DNA of 64,000 nucleotides from Saccharomycopsis phalli (GCA_020342235.1 CP073219.1:868001-932000), one strand, 5' to 3'. Counted from the first letter of the stretch, positions 18,671 to 29,571 are shown. The notes: generated from the letters alone by a model not told the origin. Numbers and translations: made by a program.

Positions 18671-20299
18671 ATGGTGAATCTCAAGAATCTCATCGTCTCG
18701 GCGCTTTGTCTTGGCGCGGTCCAATCGGCCAGTAGCTCCTCTTCTTCGTCTTCTTCCACGACCACAGAATTACCTGCGATCGAGATCGTCGGAAACAAGT
18801 TCTTCTACTCGAACAACGGGTCGCAGTTCTACATCAAGGGAATTGCCTACCAGTCTGACTCGGCCAACTCGTCGGACACCACGTTTGTCGATCCGCTTGC
18901 CGACTTTTCCACCTGTTCAAGAGATATTCCGTTTTTGCAAGGCTTGGGCACCAACCTCATCCGAGTGTATGCTGTCAACACCTCGTTGGACCACTCGCAG
19001 TGCATGACTGCTTTGCAAAACGCTGGCATTTACGTCATTGCCGACTTGTCGCAACCTTCGGAGTCCATCAACAGAGACTCCCCATCGTGGACTCTTGACT
19101 TGTTGCAGAGATACACTTCTGTCGTCGACATGTTTGCTCCTTACACCAACGTTGTCGGTTTCTTTGCAGGTAACGAAGTCACCAACAACAACACCAACAC
19201 CGACGCTTCTGCTTTCGTCAAGGCTGCCGTCAGAGACACCAAGGCATACATCAAGCAAAAGAACTACAGAGCCATCCCAGTCGGATACTCGTCCAACGAC
19301 GACTCCAACACTCGGGTTCCAATGGCCGACTACTTTGCCTGTGGCGACAAGAGTTCTGCTGTCGACTTTTACGGCATCAACATGTACGAGTGGTGTGGAA
19401 AGTCCACCTTCCAGTCCTCTGGATACCAGCAAAGAACCCAGGAGTTCCAGAACCTTACGGTGCCAATTTTCTTCTCCGAGTACGGTTGCAACCAGCCGCT
19501 GCCTAGAATCTTCCAGGAAGTTGGCACTCTTTACGGTTCGCAAATGACTTCCGTTTGGTCCGGTGGAATTGTGTACATGTATTTTGAGGAGGCCAACAAC
19601 TTTGGCTTGGTCAGCATCGACGGGAACTCGGTGCACACTTTGGACGACTACAACAACTTGAAGTCCCAATTGGCCTCGATCTCGCCATCTTCCGCCAAAA
19701 CCGGCGACGTCACCAGCGCCTCTGCCACTTTTGCTTGTCCAGCCACTGATCTGAACTGGCAAGCGGCTACCTCGTTGCCTCCTACTCCAAACAACGCCAC
19801 TTGCAACTGTTTGTACGACTCCTTGAACTGTGTGGTGAGCTCCGACGTTGACGTCAGCAACTACGCTGACTTGTACGCCTTTGTGTGTGCCAAGATCTCT
19901 TGTGACGCCATCAACGCCAACGGGACTTCCGGAAAGTACGGTAACTTCTCCTATTGTTCCGACCAAGAGAAGCTCTCTTTTGTCTTGAACGCATACTACA
20001 AGAATGCCGGCTCAGTGTCTTCTGCCTGTGCCTTTTCTGGTTCCGCCTCGTTGAAGTCTGCCACCTCGGGAGCAGCCTGTGCCAGTGCTCTTAGCAACGC
20101 TGGTAGCGACTCGTTGGCTGCTGCTTCATCTGGATCAAGCAGTGCTTCTGGTTCTGGATCGGCTGCCAAGTCTTCTTCTAGTTCCAAGTCTTCTGCCAAC
20201 ATCTTGAAGGGCTCGATTGTCTTTACCAAGTTGGAGGTTGCTGTTGCATCGTTGTTGTGTGCTTCGTTCATTGGTGGAGCATCCATAATCTTGTTTTAA
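18671..20299 (+). CDS. GAS1: GPI-anchored 1,3-beta-glucanosyltransferase (Gas/Phr family)
   Basis: A GH72 enzyme that cleaves and rejoins beta-1,3-glucan chains in the cell wall. It has a signal peptide of about 20 residues, then a Ser run. The catalytic domain has the acid/base Glu at about 169 in [11 protein letters not shown] and the nucleophile Glu at about 270 in [10 protein letters not shown] cysteine-rich X8/CBM43 module follows ([12 protein letters not shown] onward). A Ser-rich stalk and a C-terminal hydrophobic tail ending GGASIILF form a GPI-anchor signal. At 542 residues it fits the GH72-plus-CBM43 subgroup (Gas1, Gas2, Phr1, Phr2). Which orthologue is not decided by sequence alone. 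Confidence 0.93.
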   Translation: MVNLKNLIVSALCLGAVQSASSSSSSSSSTTTELPAIEIVGNKFFYSNNGSQFYIKGIAYQSDSANSSDTTFVDPLADFSTCSRDIPFLQGLGTNLIRVYAVNTSLDHSQCMTALQNAGIYVIADLSQPSESINRDSPSWTLDLLQRYTSVVDMFAPYTNVVGFFAGNEVTNNNTNTDASAFVKAAVRDTKAYIKQKNYRAIPVGYSSNDDSNTRVPMADYFACGDKSSAVDFYGINMYEWCGKSTFQSSGYQQRTQEFQNLTVPIFFSEYGCNQPLPRIFQEVGTLYGSQMTSVWSGGIVYMYFEEANNFGLVSIDGNSVHTLDDYNNLKSQLASISPSSAKTGDVTSASATFACPATDLNWQAATSLPPTPNNATCNCLYDSLNCVVSSDVDVSNYADLYAFVCAKISCDAINANGTSGKYGNFSYCSDQEKLSFVLNAYYKNAGSVSSACAFSGSASLKSATSGAACASALSNAGSDSLAAASSGSSSASGSGSAAKSSSSSKSSANILKGSIVFTKLEVAVASLLCASFIGGASIILF

Positions 20300-21194
20300 T
20301 TGTATAGACATTACATATTTGTTTTATTTGTGTAGGAAATGTGTATTGAAGGAGTGTATTCAAGCTATTTGGATTGATTGTCAAAACCTTGAGCAACGAT
20401 GTTGAGTTTATCTTGATGGATTTTAGAAATCATTCTAGAGCCATGGGTCTTGACTCGACAGTCTTTTGTCTGTATCACAGATATTATTTTACTGTGTAGT
20501 AGTTTAAACTTCATTCATTCATTCATCTTTCATCACTTTCATCTTTTCCGTTTTTTCATCTTTTTATCTGCCTTTGGAATTCCTTTAACATCACCAAGGT
20601 TATTCTTTAAATACTCTCTACATATTGTAATCATCACACAAGCTCAAAGTTTGCCATTGCATTCTGGTGAAATTAAATGAGTGTAGATTGAGTTGTTAAT
20701 AGCAAAGAGTTTTTAGACGATCACGTAGAATTTGCCATGGGCATTGCAAATGGCAGTCTCGGTATTGAGTTAAATATCACACTCATTTAACCCTTGACTT
20801 GGAATTGTTTTGGACAATGAAATACCAGTTGGCGTGAAATTGATGCCACACTAATCAACACGATTGAATTGCCAAAACACCGAGATTCAGCGGGCAGGCA
20901 TTTACATTTAGCACCACATAATGGCGCCAATTGAAGTTTAATTGACGATAATGGTACAATAATATTTACTGTACAACCAATACACGTACCATGTACTACA
21001 ATACAACTGCTCAGATGGAGTTTTTAATCCCAACTGAATGAGGGCTGACAATGGGATTTCTCTACAGTTGTCTCAGGGTTTCGTGAGTGAAGATATATTT
21101 GTCAAATATCGTGGTCTCAGTAACAATGTATGGCTAAATAGAAGAATGAATATTATTATAATCACTGTTGAATGTATGTATATTGTCTGAAATT

Positions 21195-21420
21195 ACAATA
21201 GGATTGGCATAGATTGCCAACCGGATTACTCACCGGATTACTCACCGGACTGGTCACCGGACTTTTCAACGGATTGCTCGCCCGACTGGTCACCGGATTG
21301 CTTTACCGGATTGCTTCGCCGGATTGCTTTACCGGACTGATCACCAGACTGATCACCGGACTGATCACCGGACTGATCACCGGATTGTACACCGGATTGG
21401 CCACCGGCTAGTCACCGGAT
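21195..21420. repeat. CCGGATT minisatellite upstream of PFK2
   Basis: About sixteen short units of 12-15 bases read CTCACCGGATTG or TGATCACCGGAC. Neither strand gives a gene-like frame beyond the repeat. The rest of the 20300-22017 gap is AT-rich with no feature I can support. Confidence 0.85.
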
Positions 21421-22017
21421 ATATTCCTGAGAATCTCGTCGAATCACGTGCCTGGAGGATATAGCTTAGTACAACAAATATTACTCTTCACTTCCCTTGG
21501 TATAGCTAAATACGATAATTTTTGTAGCTCTCATTAAAAGTTTCAACCAGAGTCTACAACTTAGTTTCACAACAACATGCTGGAATACCATTCCTCTACA
21601 TGATATAATTCAGCAGCCAAACATGTCAAGGACCAAGCTTATAATACCATAATAAGCAACAAACTGCTCAAATTGAGTATAGTCCTAGAGAGCTATTTGA
21701 GAGGTCAAGTGGTCTTTGGCAATGTTATCCAGCAAGATCTGAAGTACACTTGTCAAATAGCAGTGTTTTGGAGAAAATGACTAATACAAATAAATATTAT
21801 ACTCTTGATCTTTTCTACTCTTGATCATTTATATTCTTATTATACTCTTGTTTTATATTTTTATTCTTTTATATTATTCTTGTATATTTAATCAGCCGTC
21901 ACGATGTACAGTCCGTCTTCTGACGGCCCGATCAGGTGATGCCATCGGGCATCAGCTCACACATTTTGTCAGATATATTACACCACATACACCTGGATCG
22001 ACACGAATTGCTTGCAA

Positions 22018-24876
22018 ATGGGCCAAACACAGTATCCATTGGTGCACGACCCGTCCTATTTTTCCATCTCCACGTCCGACGAGACCTTGTTGCAGGAGGC
22101 AAAGGCGTTTTACCACGAGCTTCTTGGCTTTGACATCCGCAGCTCCTCCAACGATACCGTCTGGCTTACCACCGACAAGACCGAGCGACAGACGTGCATC
22201 AAGCTCAGCTTGGACAGCCGAATCTCCGAGACCCGGCGCGATGTTGAGCTCCGGAAGGCACAGTTTGCCGAGCTTGTGCGCACCGACGACTGGCGCTCAT
22301 TGCTGTTGAGTTTTGTGTTCAAGACGCGGTCAACCCGCGCGATTCTTGACCAGTTTGATGCCCTGGCCCACGGCCAGGTCATTTACCAGCCACGGCCCGA
22401 CGCCAATGCTCCGGTGGAAGTCTATGTGCTTGACCCGTTGGGGAACTTGGTGGGGTTCTGCACTACGAGCAACACGTTTGCGGCGTCGCTACCAGCGGCA
22501 GCCGCCGCGCCGCAGCCTGAGGTCAGCGAGGTCGTCCGCGGCGGCAAGGGCGACTTTGCCGGGCGGAAGCTTGCGGTGATGACGTCTGGCGGCGATGCGC
22601 CGGGCATGAACGCAAATGTGCGTGCGATTATCCGCACTGCGATATACAAGGGGTGCACTCCTTATGCCATCTACGAAGGTTACGAAGGCCTAGTCAAGGG
22701 CGGGCCGCAGTACATTCGTGAGATGCACTGGAACGACGTGCGTGGGTGGCTCCGCGAGGGGGGTACCAACATTGGCACTGCACGCTGTAAGGAATTCCGC
22801 GAGCGCGCGGGCCGCTTGCGGGGCGCCAAGAACTTGATTGCTGCTGGCATTGACGCATTGATTGTATGCGGCGGCGACGGCTCGCTCACCGGGGCCGACC
22901 TTTTCCGGGCGGAGTGGCCCAGCTTGCTCGACGAGTTGGCGGCGTCTGGAGAAATCACCCCCGAGGAGCACGAGAAGCACCGCCACTTGAACATCTGCGG
23001 GACGGTCGGCTCGATCGACAACGACATGTCGTCGACCGACGCGACCATCGGCGCATACTCGTCGTTGGCGCGTATCTGCGAGGCGATTGACTACATTGAC
23101 GCTACCGCCAACTCGCACGCGCGTGCGTTTGTGGTCGAGGTCATGGGCCGCCACTGCGGCTGGTTAGCGTTGATGGCCGGTATCGCCACCAGTGCAGACT
23201 ACATCTTGATCCCCGAGAAGCCTGCGTCGTCGCAGGAGTGGCAGGACCAGATGTGCAAGATCGTGGAGAAGCACCGGGAGCGCGGCAAGCGCAAGACGAT
23301 TGTGCTTGTTGCAGAAGGCGCGATTGCAGCAAACTTGGCGCCCATCACCTCGAAGGACGTGGCTGCGGTTTTGGTCGAGCGTCTTGGCTTGGACACCCGC
23401 ATCACCACGTTGGGCCACGTGCAGCGCGGCGGCACTGCAGTGTCGTACGACCGGATATTGGCCACGCTCCAGGGCGTGGAGGCGGTGGAGGCGGTATTGG
23501 CATGCACCCCTGACACGCCGTCGCCAATGATCGGCATTGAGGAGAACAAGATTGTGCGTCGGCCGTTGGTGGACGCAGTGCGGTTGACCAAGTCCGTCGC
23601 CGAGGCGATCTCGCGCCGAGATTTCAAGGAAGCCATGAACTTGCGTGACGCGGAGTTTGGTGAGCATCTCGCCAACTTTATTGCCATGAACTCTGCCGAT
23701 CACAACGAGCCGTCGTTGGCGCAGGAGAAGCACTTGAACATTGCCATTGTCAATGTCGGTGCCCCTGCCGGCGGCATGAACAGCGCGATCTACTCGATGG
23801 CGACGTACTGCATGTCCAAGGGGCACCGTCCGTTTGCGGTATATGACGGCTTCTCCGGACTCGCCAAATCGGGGCTCATCAAGCCGCTCGACTGGTTGCA
23901 AGTGTCCAACTGGAACTCGCTCGGCGGCTCGGAGATTGGCACGAACCGCGCGACCCCCGAGGAAACCGACATTGGCATGATTGCCTACTATTTTGAAAAG
24001 TACAACATTGACGGGTTGGTGATTGTGGGCGGGTTTGAGGCGTTTGTGTCGCTCCAGCAGTTGGAACGTGCCCGGGCAACCTACCCTGCGTTCCGCATGC
24101 CGATGGTGTTGATTCCTGCCACGATCAGCAACAACGTTCCAGGCACCGAGTACTCGCTTGGCGCCGACACCTGCCTCAATGCGTTGATGGAGTACTGCGA
24201 CATTGTCAAGCAGAGCGCCGCGGCTACGCGGAACCGGGTGTTTGTTGTCGAAATCCAGGGCGGCAACTCGGGGTACATTGCCACGTTTGGACAACTTATT
24301 GTTGGCGCACAGGTTTCGTACGTACCGGAGGAAGGCATCACGTTGCAGCTTCTTGAGGACGACATTGAGGACTTGAAGCGGTCTTTCCAAGCGGACGAGG
24401 GCCGTGGCAAGGCCGGGCGGTTGATTCTCAAGTCGGAGAAGGCGTCCAAGGTGCTCACCACCAAGGTGATTGCCGACATTATCAACCAGGAGTCTGGCGG
24501 ACGGTTTGAGGCGCGGACTGCGATTCCAGGTCACGTACAACAAGGCGGCATCCCGTCGCCAATTGACCGGACCCGGGCGTCGCGATTGGCGTGTCGGGCG
24601 GTGCAGTTTATCGAGACGCACAGCGAGCACATGGCAGCGATCAAGTACAGTAGTGACTATGCGAGCTTCCTTGTGCTGGAGAGCGACAGCAAGAAAATCA
24701 TGGACTGCGCGGCAGTGTTGGGCGTCAAGCGCAGCAAAATCACCTTTACGGGGGTGGGCCAGTTGTACAGCACGGAAACCGAGATGAAGAAGCGCATGCC
24801 TAAGACGATCCACTGGACTGGGATCCGGAAGATTGCCGACATTTTGGTAGGTCGTCAGAAGGCTGTAGATGTATGA
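22018..24876 (+). CDS. PFK2: 6-phosphofructokinase beta subunit
   Basis: It makes fructose-1,6-bisphosphate from fructose-6-phosphate and ATP, the committed step of glycolysis; the yeast enzyme is an alpha4beta4 octamer in the cytosol. The ATG at 22018 gives 952 residues. An N-terminal glyoxalase-like domain (about 1-150) is specific to yeast PFK. It is followed by the catalytic half with MTSGGDAPGMN at 188-198 and GSIDND at 331-336, then the regulatory half starting near NVGAPAGGMNSA. The beta assignment rests on HWNDVRGWLREGGTNIGTARC-type sequence and on NSADHNEP at the linker, both as in Pfk2. The alpha-subunit gene is not in the window. Confidence 0.95.
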   Translation: MGQTQYPLVHDPSYFSISTSDETLLQEAKAFYHELLGFDIRSSSNDTVWLTTDKTERQTCIKLSLDSRISETRRDVELRKAQFAELVRTDDWRSLLLSFVFKTRSTRAILDQFDALAHGQVIYQPRPDANAPVEVYVLDPLGNLVGFCTTSNTFAASLPAAAAAPQPEVSEVVRGGKGDFAGRKLAVMTSGGDAPGMNANVRAIIRTAIYKGCTPYAIYEGYEGLVKGGPQYIREMHWNDVRGWLREGGTNIGTARCKEFRERAGRLRGAKNLIAAGIDALIVCGGDGSLTGADLFRAEWPSLLDELAASGEITPEEHEKHRHLNICGTVGSIDNDMSSTDATIGAYSSLARICEAIDYIDATANSHARAFVVEVMGRHCGWLALMAGIATSADYILIPEKPASSQEWQDQMCKIVEKHRERGKRKTIVLVAEGAIAANLAPITSKDVAAVLVERLGLDTRITTLGHVQRGGTAVSYDRILATLQGVEAVEAVLACTPDTPSPMIGIEENKIVRRPLVDAVRLTKSVAEAISRRDFKEAMNLRDAEFGEHLANFIAMNSADHNEPSLAQEKHLNIAIVNVGAPAGGMNSAIYSMATYCMSKGHRPFAVYDGFSGLAKSGLIKPLDWLQVSNWNSLGGSEIGTNRATPEETDIGMIAYYFEKYNIDGLVIVGGFEAFVSLQQLERARATYPAFRMPMVLIPATISNNVPGTEYSLGADTCLNALMEYCDIVKQSAAATRNRVFVVEIQGGNSGYIATFGQLIVGAQVSYVPEEGITLQLLEDDIEDLKRSFQADEGRGKAGRLILKSEKASKVLTTKVIADIINQESGGRFEARTAIPGHVQQGGIPSPIDRTRASRLACRAVQFIETHSEHMAAIKYSSDYASFLVLESDSKKIMDCAAVLGVKRSKITFTGVGQLYSTETEMKKRMPKTIHWTGIRKIADILVGRQKAVDV

Positions 24877-24879
24877 TTA

Positions 24880-25010
24880 AGTACAATAAACAGACTACAA
24901 TAAACAGATTTACAATAAACAACTATCTGCAATACATGGCTATCGATGATAAACAAATCTACAATAAACAAATTTACAATAAACAAATCTACATTAAACA
25001 GCCATCGACG
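24880..25010. repeat. Minisatellite immediately after PFK2
   Basis: About eight copies of TACAATAAACARATT begin within a few bases of the stop codon and extend through the likely 3' UTR. AATAAA is part of each unit, so the array also multiplies a polyadenylation-like signal. Confidence 0.8.
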
Positions 25011-25249
25011 AAAAACAGCCATCTACATGTAATATAATGAGACTTTACTTTTCAACTCCATTCTCGCTGATTCAAACTTTTGACACAATGGAAATAACCT
25101 AGCCAAGTCCATTCCTTCCCACAACATGGTCTTTCTCATGACTTTTTATTCTTTTTTGAGCATCTTTAATCTTTTCTCAACCTTTTTGTTCTAGTAAGAA
25201 TATCTTGACTTTCTTTCAACCTTCTGATATAAACTTTTAACATACAGGT

Positions 25250-25499
25250 TGTAATGTAGTAATTAAGATACGTGTTGATAAGATAGTTAGAATATATTCG
25301 CTTGACCTATTTAGAGGGCGAGATTCGCTATATAAGTGGTGACGGTGTCAGGAAAGGAGAGACGTAAGCGTACGGCACTGCTGCCTTAGTATTGCCTCAA
25401 CTGGTCAAAGGAATGTGTTTAGGGTAATTATCTAATACTAATCGTGGGAGTTGGAGTCTTGTATCAAAAAGAATTAAGGTAGGTACGGACTTTATTACA
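25250..25499 (+). mobile_element. Solo LTR of an LTR retrotransposon, with target duplication
   Basis: A 250-base element begins TGTAATGTAGTAATTAAGAT and ends GGACTTTATTACA, with TGTAAT/ATTACA inverted ends. It is flanked by a direct 5-base duplication CAGGT at 25245-25249 and 25500-25504. The copy at 51078-51317 (minus) aligns along most of its length, sharing for example AAAGAATTAAGGTAGGTAC. The duplication is intact, so insertion is fairly recent. No internal region is present, consistent with LTR-LTR recombination. Superfamily (copia or gypsy) cannot be told from the LTR. Confidence 0.88.
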
Positions 25500-25599
25500 C
25501 AGGTAATGGTCTAGTCAACTATTTCCATCTGACAGAGAGAATCAGTCGAGTGAATATTTGAATATTTATCCACACGTATTTTAGTTATTATGTTACACT

Positions 25600-25880
25600 A
25601 CAAGGCTGTATCTAAAACTGTATCTACAAGACAATATGAACAAGACTAAATCTACAAACTGCATCTACAAACTGTATTTACAAACTGTATTTACAAACTG
25701 TATTTACAAGACTGCATCTACAATTAAACAAGACATATTTACAATTAAACAAGGTGTACTACAATTAAACAAGACATATCTACAATTAAACAAGGCGTAC
25801 TGCAATTAAGCAAGACGATATAAACAAGACTGCATCTACAAGATTGTATGTACAATTGTATATGCACAATCATATATGCA
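25600..25880. repeat. Minisatellite downstream of the GH76 gene
   Basis: It contains mixed units of about 15-20 bases (CTACAAACTGTATTTA, ACAATTAAACAAGACATAT, ATATGCACAATCAT). The array lies between the solo LTR and the stop of the minus-strand GH76 gene at 25943. Confidence 0.8.
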
Positions 25881-25942
25881 CAATCATATGCACAACACCT
25901 ACACATTTACAACATCCACAATATAAATCATTAACGTGTTTA

Positions 25943-27352
25943 CTAAAACAACATCCATACCCCACCACCAACAACCACGCTGAGCACTATCGCGGTGATG
26001 ATTGCAGCACCTACACGGTCCTTCAGGGTAATCTTCAAGTCGTTCTGCGACAACTCCTTAGTAGTGCCGGCACCTGCAGCGTTGTTACCCACACTCGAGC
26101 CGCCGGTAGAGTTGGTTAGCGGCACTGCTGAGTCACCGCCGCCGTCGCTGGTATTGTTGGACGGGCGGTTCTGCGTCACAAGCAAACTGGTGACGATTTC
26201 CATGGCGCTAATCTGCTGTCCGAGACCGGTATCACCGTCGTAGTTGCCGGCGGTCCACTTGACCCCGCAGGCGTTGTTTGGCCCGCTACATGCCTTGGCG
26301 GCAGCCTGGGCCGACGACACAATAAGCGGGCGGATGGTGTCGTACACCTCCGGCACCAATACCGCTGTCTGGGACATGAACCGCGAGAACACCGACTTGA
26401 AGGACTTTTGGTCGTTGTTGCACGTGCCGGCGTTTTCGCACGCAGCCTCGTACATGACGCCGTTTTGGAAGAACTTGGCCTGGATCGTGGTCAACAAGCC
26501 CTGCACGTGGCCTAACCAGGTTGCGTTGTTGGTGTGTGAGTAGAGGTACGCGGAGCCCGAGATCAACAACCCGTAGTTGTAGGTCCACTCGTACGGGGTA
26601 AAAGTCTTACATGCGGTCTCAATGGTAGCCCCGTCGTACACATTGTACGTCAGCCCGTTGATCGAGATGAACCCAATGGCCACGAGCCAGTCCCAGGTAC
26701 GGGTCGCAATCTGCACGTATGTGTCGTTGCTGGTGTACCGGGCCAAGCGCGCAGACAAGTGGAACAAGCATCCGTTGGACACAGTGTTTTTGTAATTGTA
26801 CCCGTTGTTCCACGTGAAAATCTGCCACCGGAGTCCGCCGCCGCAGTTGCTTGGGTCCCACCGCGAGTTCATAGTAGCTACCACCGCCTGCACCAACGCC
26901 AACCAGCCGGGCTCTGACAGCGGTGGATTGGTGAAGTTGCGTTCGACAGCTTCCATTGCAGCAATGCCCCAGAAGCCCTGATCGTCGTTTCCCTCAGACG
27001 TACTCTGGTTGGACGGGATGTAATCGTTGTTTTCTCCACGCTGGAACATGAGCGACACATAAAGCAACTCCTGGTACGTGTCGTTGTCACAGAAATTACG
27101 CACGTTGATGAGCCCGCCCCATGCCTCACCAGCCTCCCACCAGTAGTAAGGTGCCTGGAACATGCCAATAACCCCTCCTGGACGGTATCCGTCATAGTAG
27201 GATATAACACCCTGGCAAATGGTGGTGAGGGCATTGCAAATGGACGTCTTGCTGGTGACGTCGAGATCCACCGCGGCGACAGAGGCCACAAGCGTATATA
27301 CAAGAGCAGAAGGAGCACTGGTAAACCTCATGTTTATCAAGTTGAGGTACAT
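25943..27352 (-). CDS. GPI-anchored GH76 mannan endo-alpha-1,6-mannosidase-like protein (Dfg5/Dcw1)
   Basis: Members of this family process GPI glycans to attach cell-wall proteins to the wall and are essential as a pair in yeasts. The protein has 469 residues. A signal peptide lies within the first 28 (ATG at 27352, or the internal ATG at 27331, which gives a more typical signal start MRFTSAPSALV). The GH76 domain fills most of the protein, with aromatic-rich YYWWEAGEAWGG and the catalytic Asp pair at about 123-124 in GNDDQGFWG. A Ser/Gly/Thr linker and a hydrophobic C-terminal tail form a GPI signal. Dfg5 and Dcw1 cannot be separated by eye. It shares a divergent promoter with DLT1. Confidence 0.9.
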   Translation of the reverse strand: MYLNLINMRFTSAPSALVYTLVASVAAVDLDVTSKTSICNALTTICQGVISYYDGYRPGGVIGMFQAPYYWWEAGEAWGGLINVRNFCDNDTYQELLYVSLMFQRGENNDYIPSNQSTSEGNDDQGFWGIAAMEAVERNFTNPPLSEPGWLALVQAVVATMNSRWDPSNCGGGLRWQIFTWNNGYNYKNTVSNGCLFHLSARLARYTSNDTYVQIATRTWDWLVAIGFISINGLTYNVYDGATIETACKTFTPYEWTYNYGLLISGSAYLYSHTNNATWLGHVQGLLTTIQAKFFQNGVMYEAACENAGTCNNDQKSFKSVFSRFMSQTAVLVPEVYDTIRPLIVSSAQAAAKACSGPNNACGVKWTAGNYDGDTGLGQQISAMEIVTSLLVTQNRPSNNTSDGGGDSAVPLTNSTGGSSVGNNAAGAGTTKELSQNDLKITLKDRVGAAIITAIVLSVVVGGGVWMLF

Positions 27353-27379
27353 TTACGTTGTTTTTGGTCTTGCTGCCGG

Positions 27380-27904
27380 CCGGGTAACGTGGCTGTATCG
27401 TGGCGCTGCATGTTAGTCCTGACTTCTAAATTGGGAGGGGCAATACCGTTGTAGTGGTTAGTTTTGTATTGTTGTGTGATGGTATGTTTAGCTCGGCTAT
27501 TTGTGTGTATTTTATAACGTATGATTACTGCGGTTGGTGTTGTTTCCGTTGTTGATTAGATTGGCGAAATGAGTGACTTGGTTGTTGAATGGCTGTTATG
27601 TTTGTATAAAAGTGACGTATGCTGAGGGTATTGAGATTTATCGCTTACTAATGCATTATATATCACGGTGTATACATTCTCATGCTAGACATGGTTACCT
27701 AGATGTATTTTCTAGCCAGATGCATTTATACCTATACATTACACCTAAATATCACACGTAGACATTACACCTAAATATTTGCCTCATTCATTCGTTGCTT
27801 TGTCACATTCTCTCCCACAGCCTCCTCATTACTCTCCTACTTACCCGGCCAATATTCATTCATTTGATAAATTTCACATCCTCACTATTTACAGACTTAC
27901 CCGG
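27380..27904. promoter_or_regulatory. Three TTACCCGG sites in the GH76/DLT1 divergent promoter
   Basis: Sites lie at 27380-27387 (CCGGGTAA, 28 bases from the GH76 ATG), 27841-27848 and 27897-27904 (45 bases from the DLT1 ATG). The two near DLT1 sit in a 55-base direct repeat containing CATYTGATAAATTTCACATCCTC. The remainder of the gap shows no gene. Confidence 0.5.
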
Positions 27905-27948
27905 TTACCGCCCATCCATCTGATAAATTTCACATCCTCCTCCAGTCC

Positions 27949-28614
27949 ATGCCACAAAAAAAGCGCCGGAGCAAGCTCCAACGAGCAGTGTACCGCGTCA
28001 CTTTAATAGTGTTCATCATCCTCTTCATCGCAGCAGTCTCGTTGCTTCCAGTGGACACCCTCATTCAGACGACGAAAAACGACCAGTCGCTTCCCAACAT
28101 CGCCGTCAACACCATAATCGTCTTGAGCTTCTGCGTGATCTTCATTGTCATCTCGGTGGTGTTTGCCTTTATCCGCTTCTTTGGGTTCTACCGCTCCCTC
28201 AACGACATCCCCAAGAATTACACCCCGATCCACGAAAACGACTTCAATCACAAGTCGTGCCATCTCCACATTGTAAACAACTTCAAGCGATGTCGCGAAA
28301 TATACCACAGACTGACGACGCCCCCCAGCGAAATCGAACACAGCGGCTTATCGTCGCCAATCAAAGACGAGACCGTGCTTCCAAGCTCTCTTGTGTACGA
28401 AGATGTCATCCGGAGCATTGGCGATCGGTTGAAGCTGAGCGGCACTGAGCAAACCATGCACCTTTCGTTCCGGGAGATTTTCAGCGCGAACCAAAACAAC
28501 GAGAAATCGGCTGACATGATCGACATGTACGAGCAGTTGAGGTTCAGCGGCAGTGCGGTTAGCCAAGAAGCGTTTTTGGAGTTTTTGGTGGAGTTTCTCA
28601 AGACATACCGGTGA
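27949..28614 (+). CDS. DLT1: Dlt1-like two-helix membrane protein
   Basis: It is similar to S. cerevisiae Dlt1 (defect at low temperature), a membrane protein of unknown molecular role. It has 221 residues. A basic N-terminus is followed by two hydrophobic helices at about 15-37 and 48-72. A cytosolic part follows with DIPKNYTPI, SLVYEDVIRSIGDRLKLSG and IDMYEQLRFSG, which match the Dlt1 order DIPRRYIPI, DRLKYHG and IDLYETIRFSG as I remember it. It lacks the long C-terminal tail of the S. cerevisiae protein (about 340 residues). It starts at the first ATG after the TTACCCGG pair. Confidence 0.82.
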   Translation: MPQKKRRSKLQRAVYRVTLIVFIILFIAAVSLLPVDTLIQTTKNDQSLPNIAVNTIIVLSFCVIFIVISVVFAFIRFFGFYRSLNDIPKNYTPIHENDFNHKSCHLHIVNNFKRCREIYHRLTTPPSEIEHSGLSSPIKDETVLPSSLVYEDVIRSIGDRLKLSGTEQTMHLSFREIFSANQNNEKSADMIDMYEQLRFSGSAVSQEAFLEFLVEFLKTYR

Positions 28615-28623
28615 CGTCATTGT

Positions 28624-28682
28624 CACGTGGCACCGCCAAGTGTCACGTGTGAGAAATTGTCACGAATGTCATTGTTCACGTG
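28624..28682. promoter_or_regulatory. Three CACGTG E-boxes upstream of the cyclin gene
   Basis: CACGTG is at 28624-28629, 28644-28649 and 28677-28682, all between the DLT1 stop and the cyclin ATG. It is the core for Pho4 and Cbf1. The gene downstream encodes a Pho85-type cyclin, so control by a phosphate or sulphur regulator is plausible but inferred. Confidence 0.45.
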
Positions 28683-28824
28683 ATTGGCAGTGCCACCGGG
28701 TCAGCAGCGGCTTTCAGCTCATGCGTCTTGGGTATTAGTCACCTGCATTCATGCATGGCGATATAAAAGTTGAACATTTGCCTGGTTTTCGAGCAGCTCT
28801 TCGGCCTCACAACAATCTTTCACC

Positions 28825-29571
28825 ATGCTTACTGATACTTCTCCTCCTCACATCGCATCATCATCATCCCCGTCACCCCCATCTGTTGTCAGCTCGAAGC
28901 AAATGATAGCTCACTCGTTGGTCAGTGCCACGTCCGTCCTTTTGACAACTCTTTGGTACGAGTTCGACCCCAGCTCCTCAGAGGAGTCCACCAAGTCGCT
29001 TAATTTGTTCATCATCACCGTCCTAAGACGTTCGAAGCTGGCAAACCACACGCTCCAGATCGCGCTTTTGTACTTGTTGAAGCTCTCAGCGGCGATAAAG
29101 GACGCCGTCCAGGCGAAATTAAGACGTGGTCTGCTCGCGCCAAAGGACAATGTCTTTGTGTGCAAGAAACGGACGTTTTTGGCCTGCTTGATTTTGGCGT
29201 CCAAGTTTTTCCAGGACAAAAACTACTCGATGAAGTCCTGGGGCGTCATTTCGGGGCTCTCTGGCAAAGAGTTGGCTGCCAACGAGATAACTGTTTTAAA
29301 ATCCTTGGACTACAATCTCTACATCAACTCGGGCCTGTTTGCCGAGTGGAGCAACATCGTGTCGTACTTTGTGCTCATTTCGTCACGAGCCCTCAAGTCG
29401 GCATCAACAAGCCAAGCGAAATTCAACAAGGTGAGTTCACAATGGAGCATTCTTGTAGAGAACTTGGACTGCGGAAGCAACTTGTCGGGCTCCAAGGATT
29501 ATTTCAAGCTCTTGCTCAACCATCATCGCGGCCGGGTGATGTACCGGCCGTTTCTTGTGCGCTCTTGTTAA
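28825..29571 (+). CDS. Pho85-type (Pcl family) cyclin
   Basis: It is a short cyclin of 248 residues. After a Ser/Pro-rich N-terminus, a single cyclin-box region (about 40-190) contains NHTLQIALLYLLKL, RTFLACLILASKFFQDKNYS and NEITVLKSLDYNLYIN. The last two blocks are diagnostic for the Pcl1/Pcl2/Pcl5/Pcl9 type that activates the Pho85 kinase. The exact Pcl cannot be chosen by eye. Its promoter carries three CACGTG boxes, and it lies 210 bases after DLT1 on the same strand. Confidence 0.82.
   Translation: MLTDTSPPHIASSSSPSPPSVVSSKQMIAHSLVSATSVLLTTLWYEFDPSSSEESTKSLNLFIITVLRRSKLANHTLQIALLYLLKLSAAIKDAVQAKLRRGLLAPKDNVFVCKKRTFLACLILASKFFQDKNYSMKSWGVISGLSGKELAANEITVLKSLDYNLYINSGLFAEWSNIVSYFVLISSRALKSASTSQAKFNKVSSQWSILVENLDCGSNLSGSKDYFKLLLNHHRGRVMYRPFLVRSC

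Noticed and set aside
22012-22017. A two-codon upstream start for PFK2 at a TTG
   Set aside because: The ATG at 22018 is immediately available and gives the expected N-terminus.
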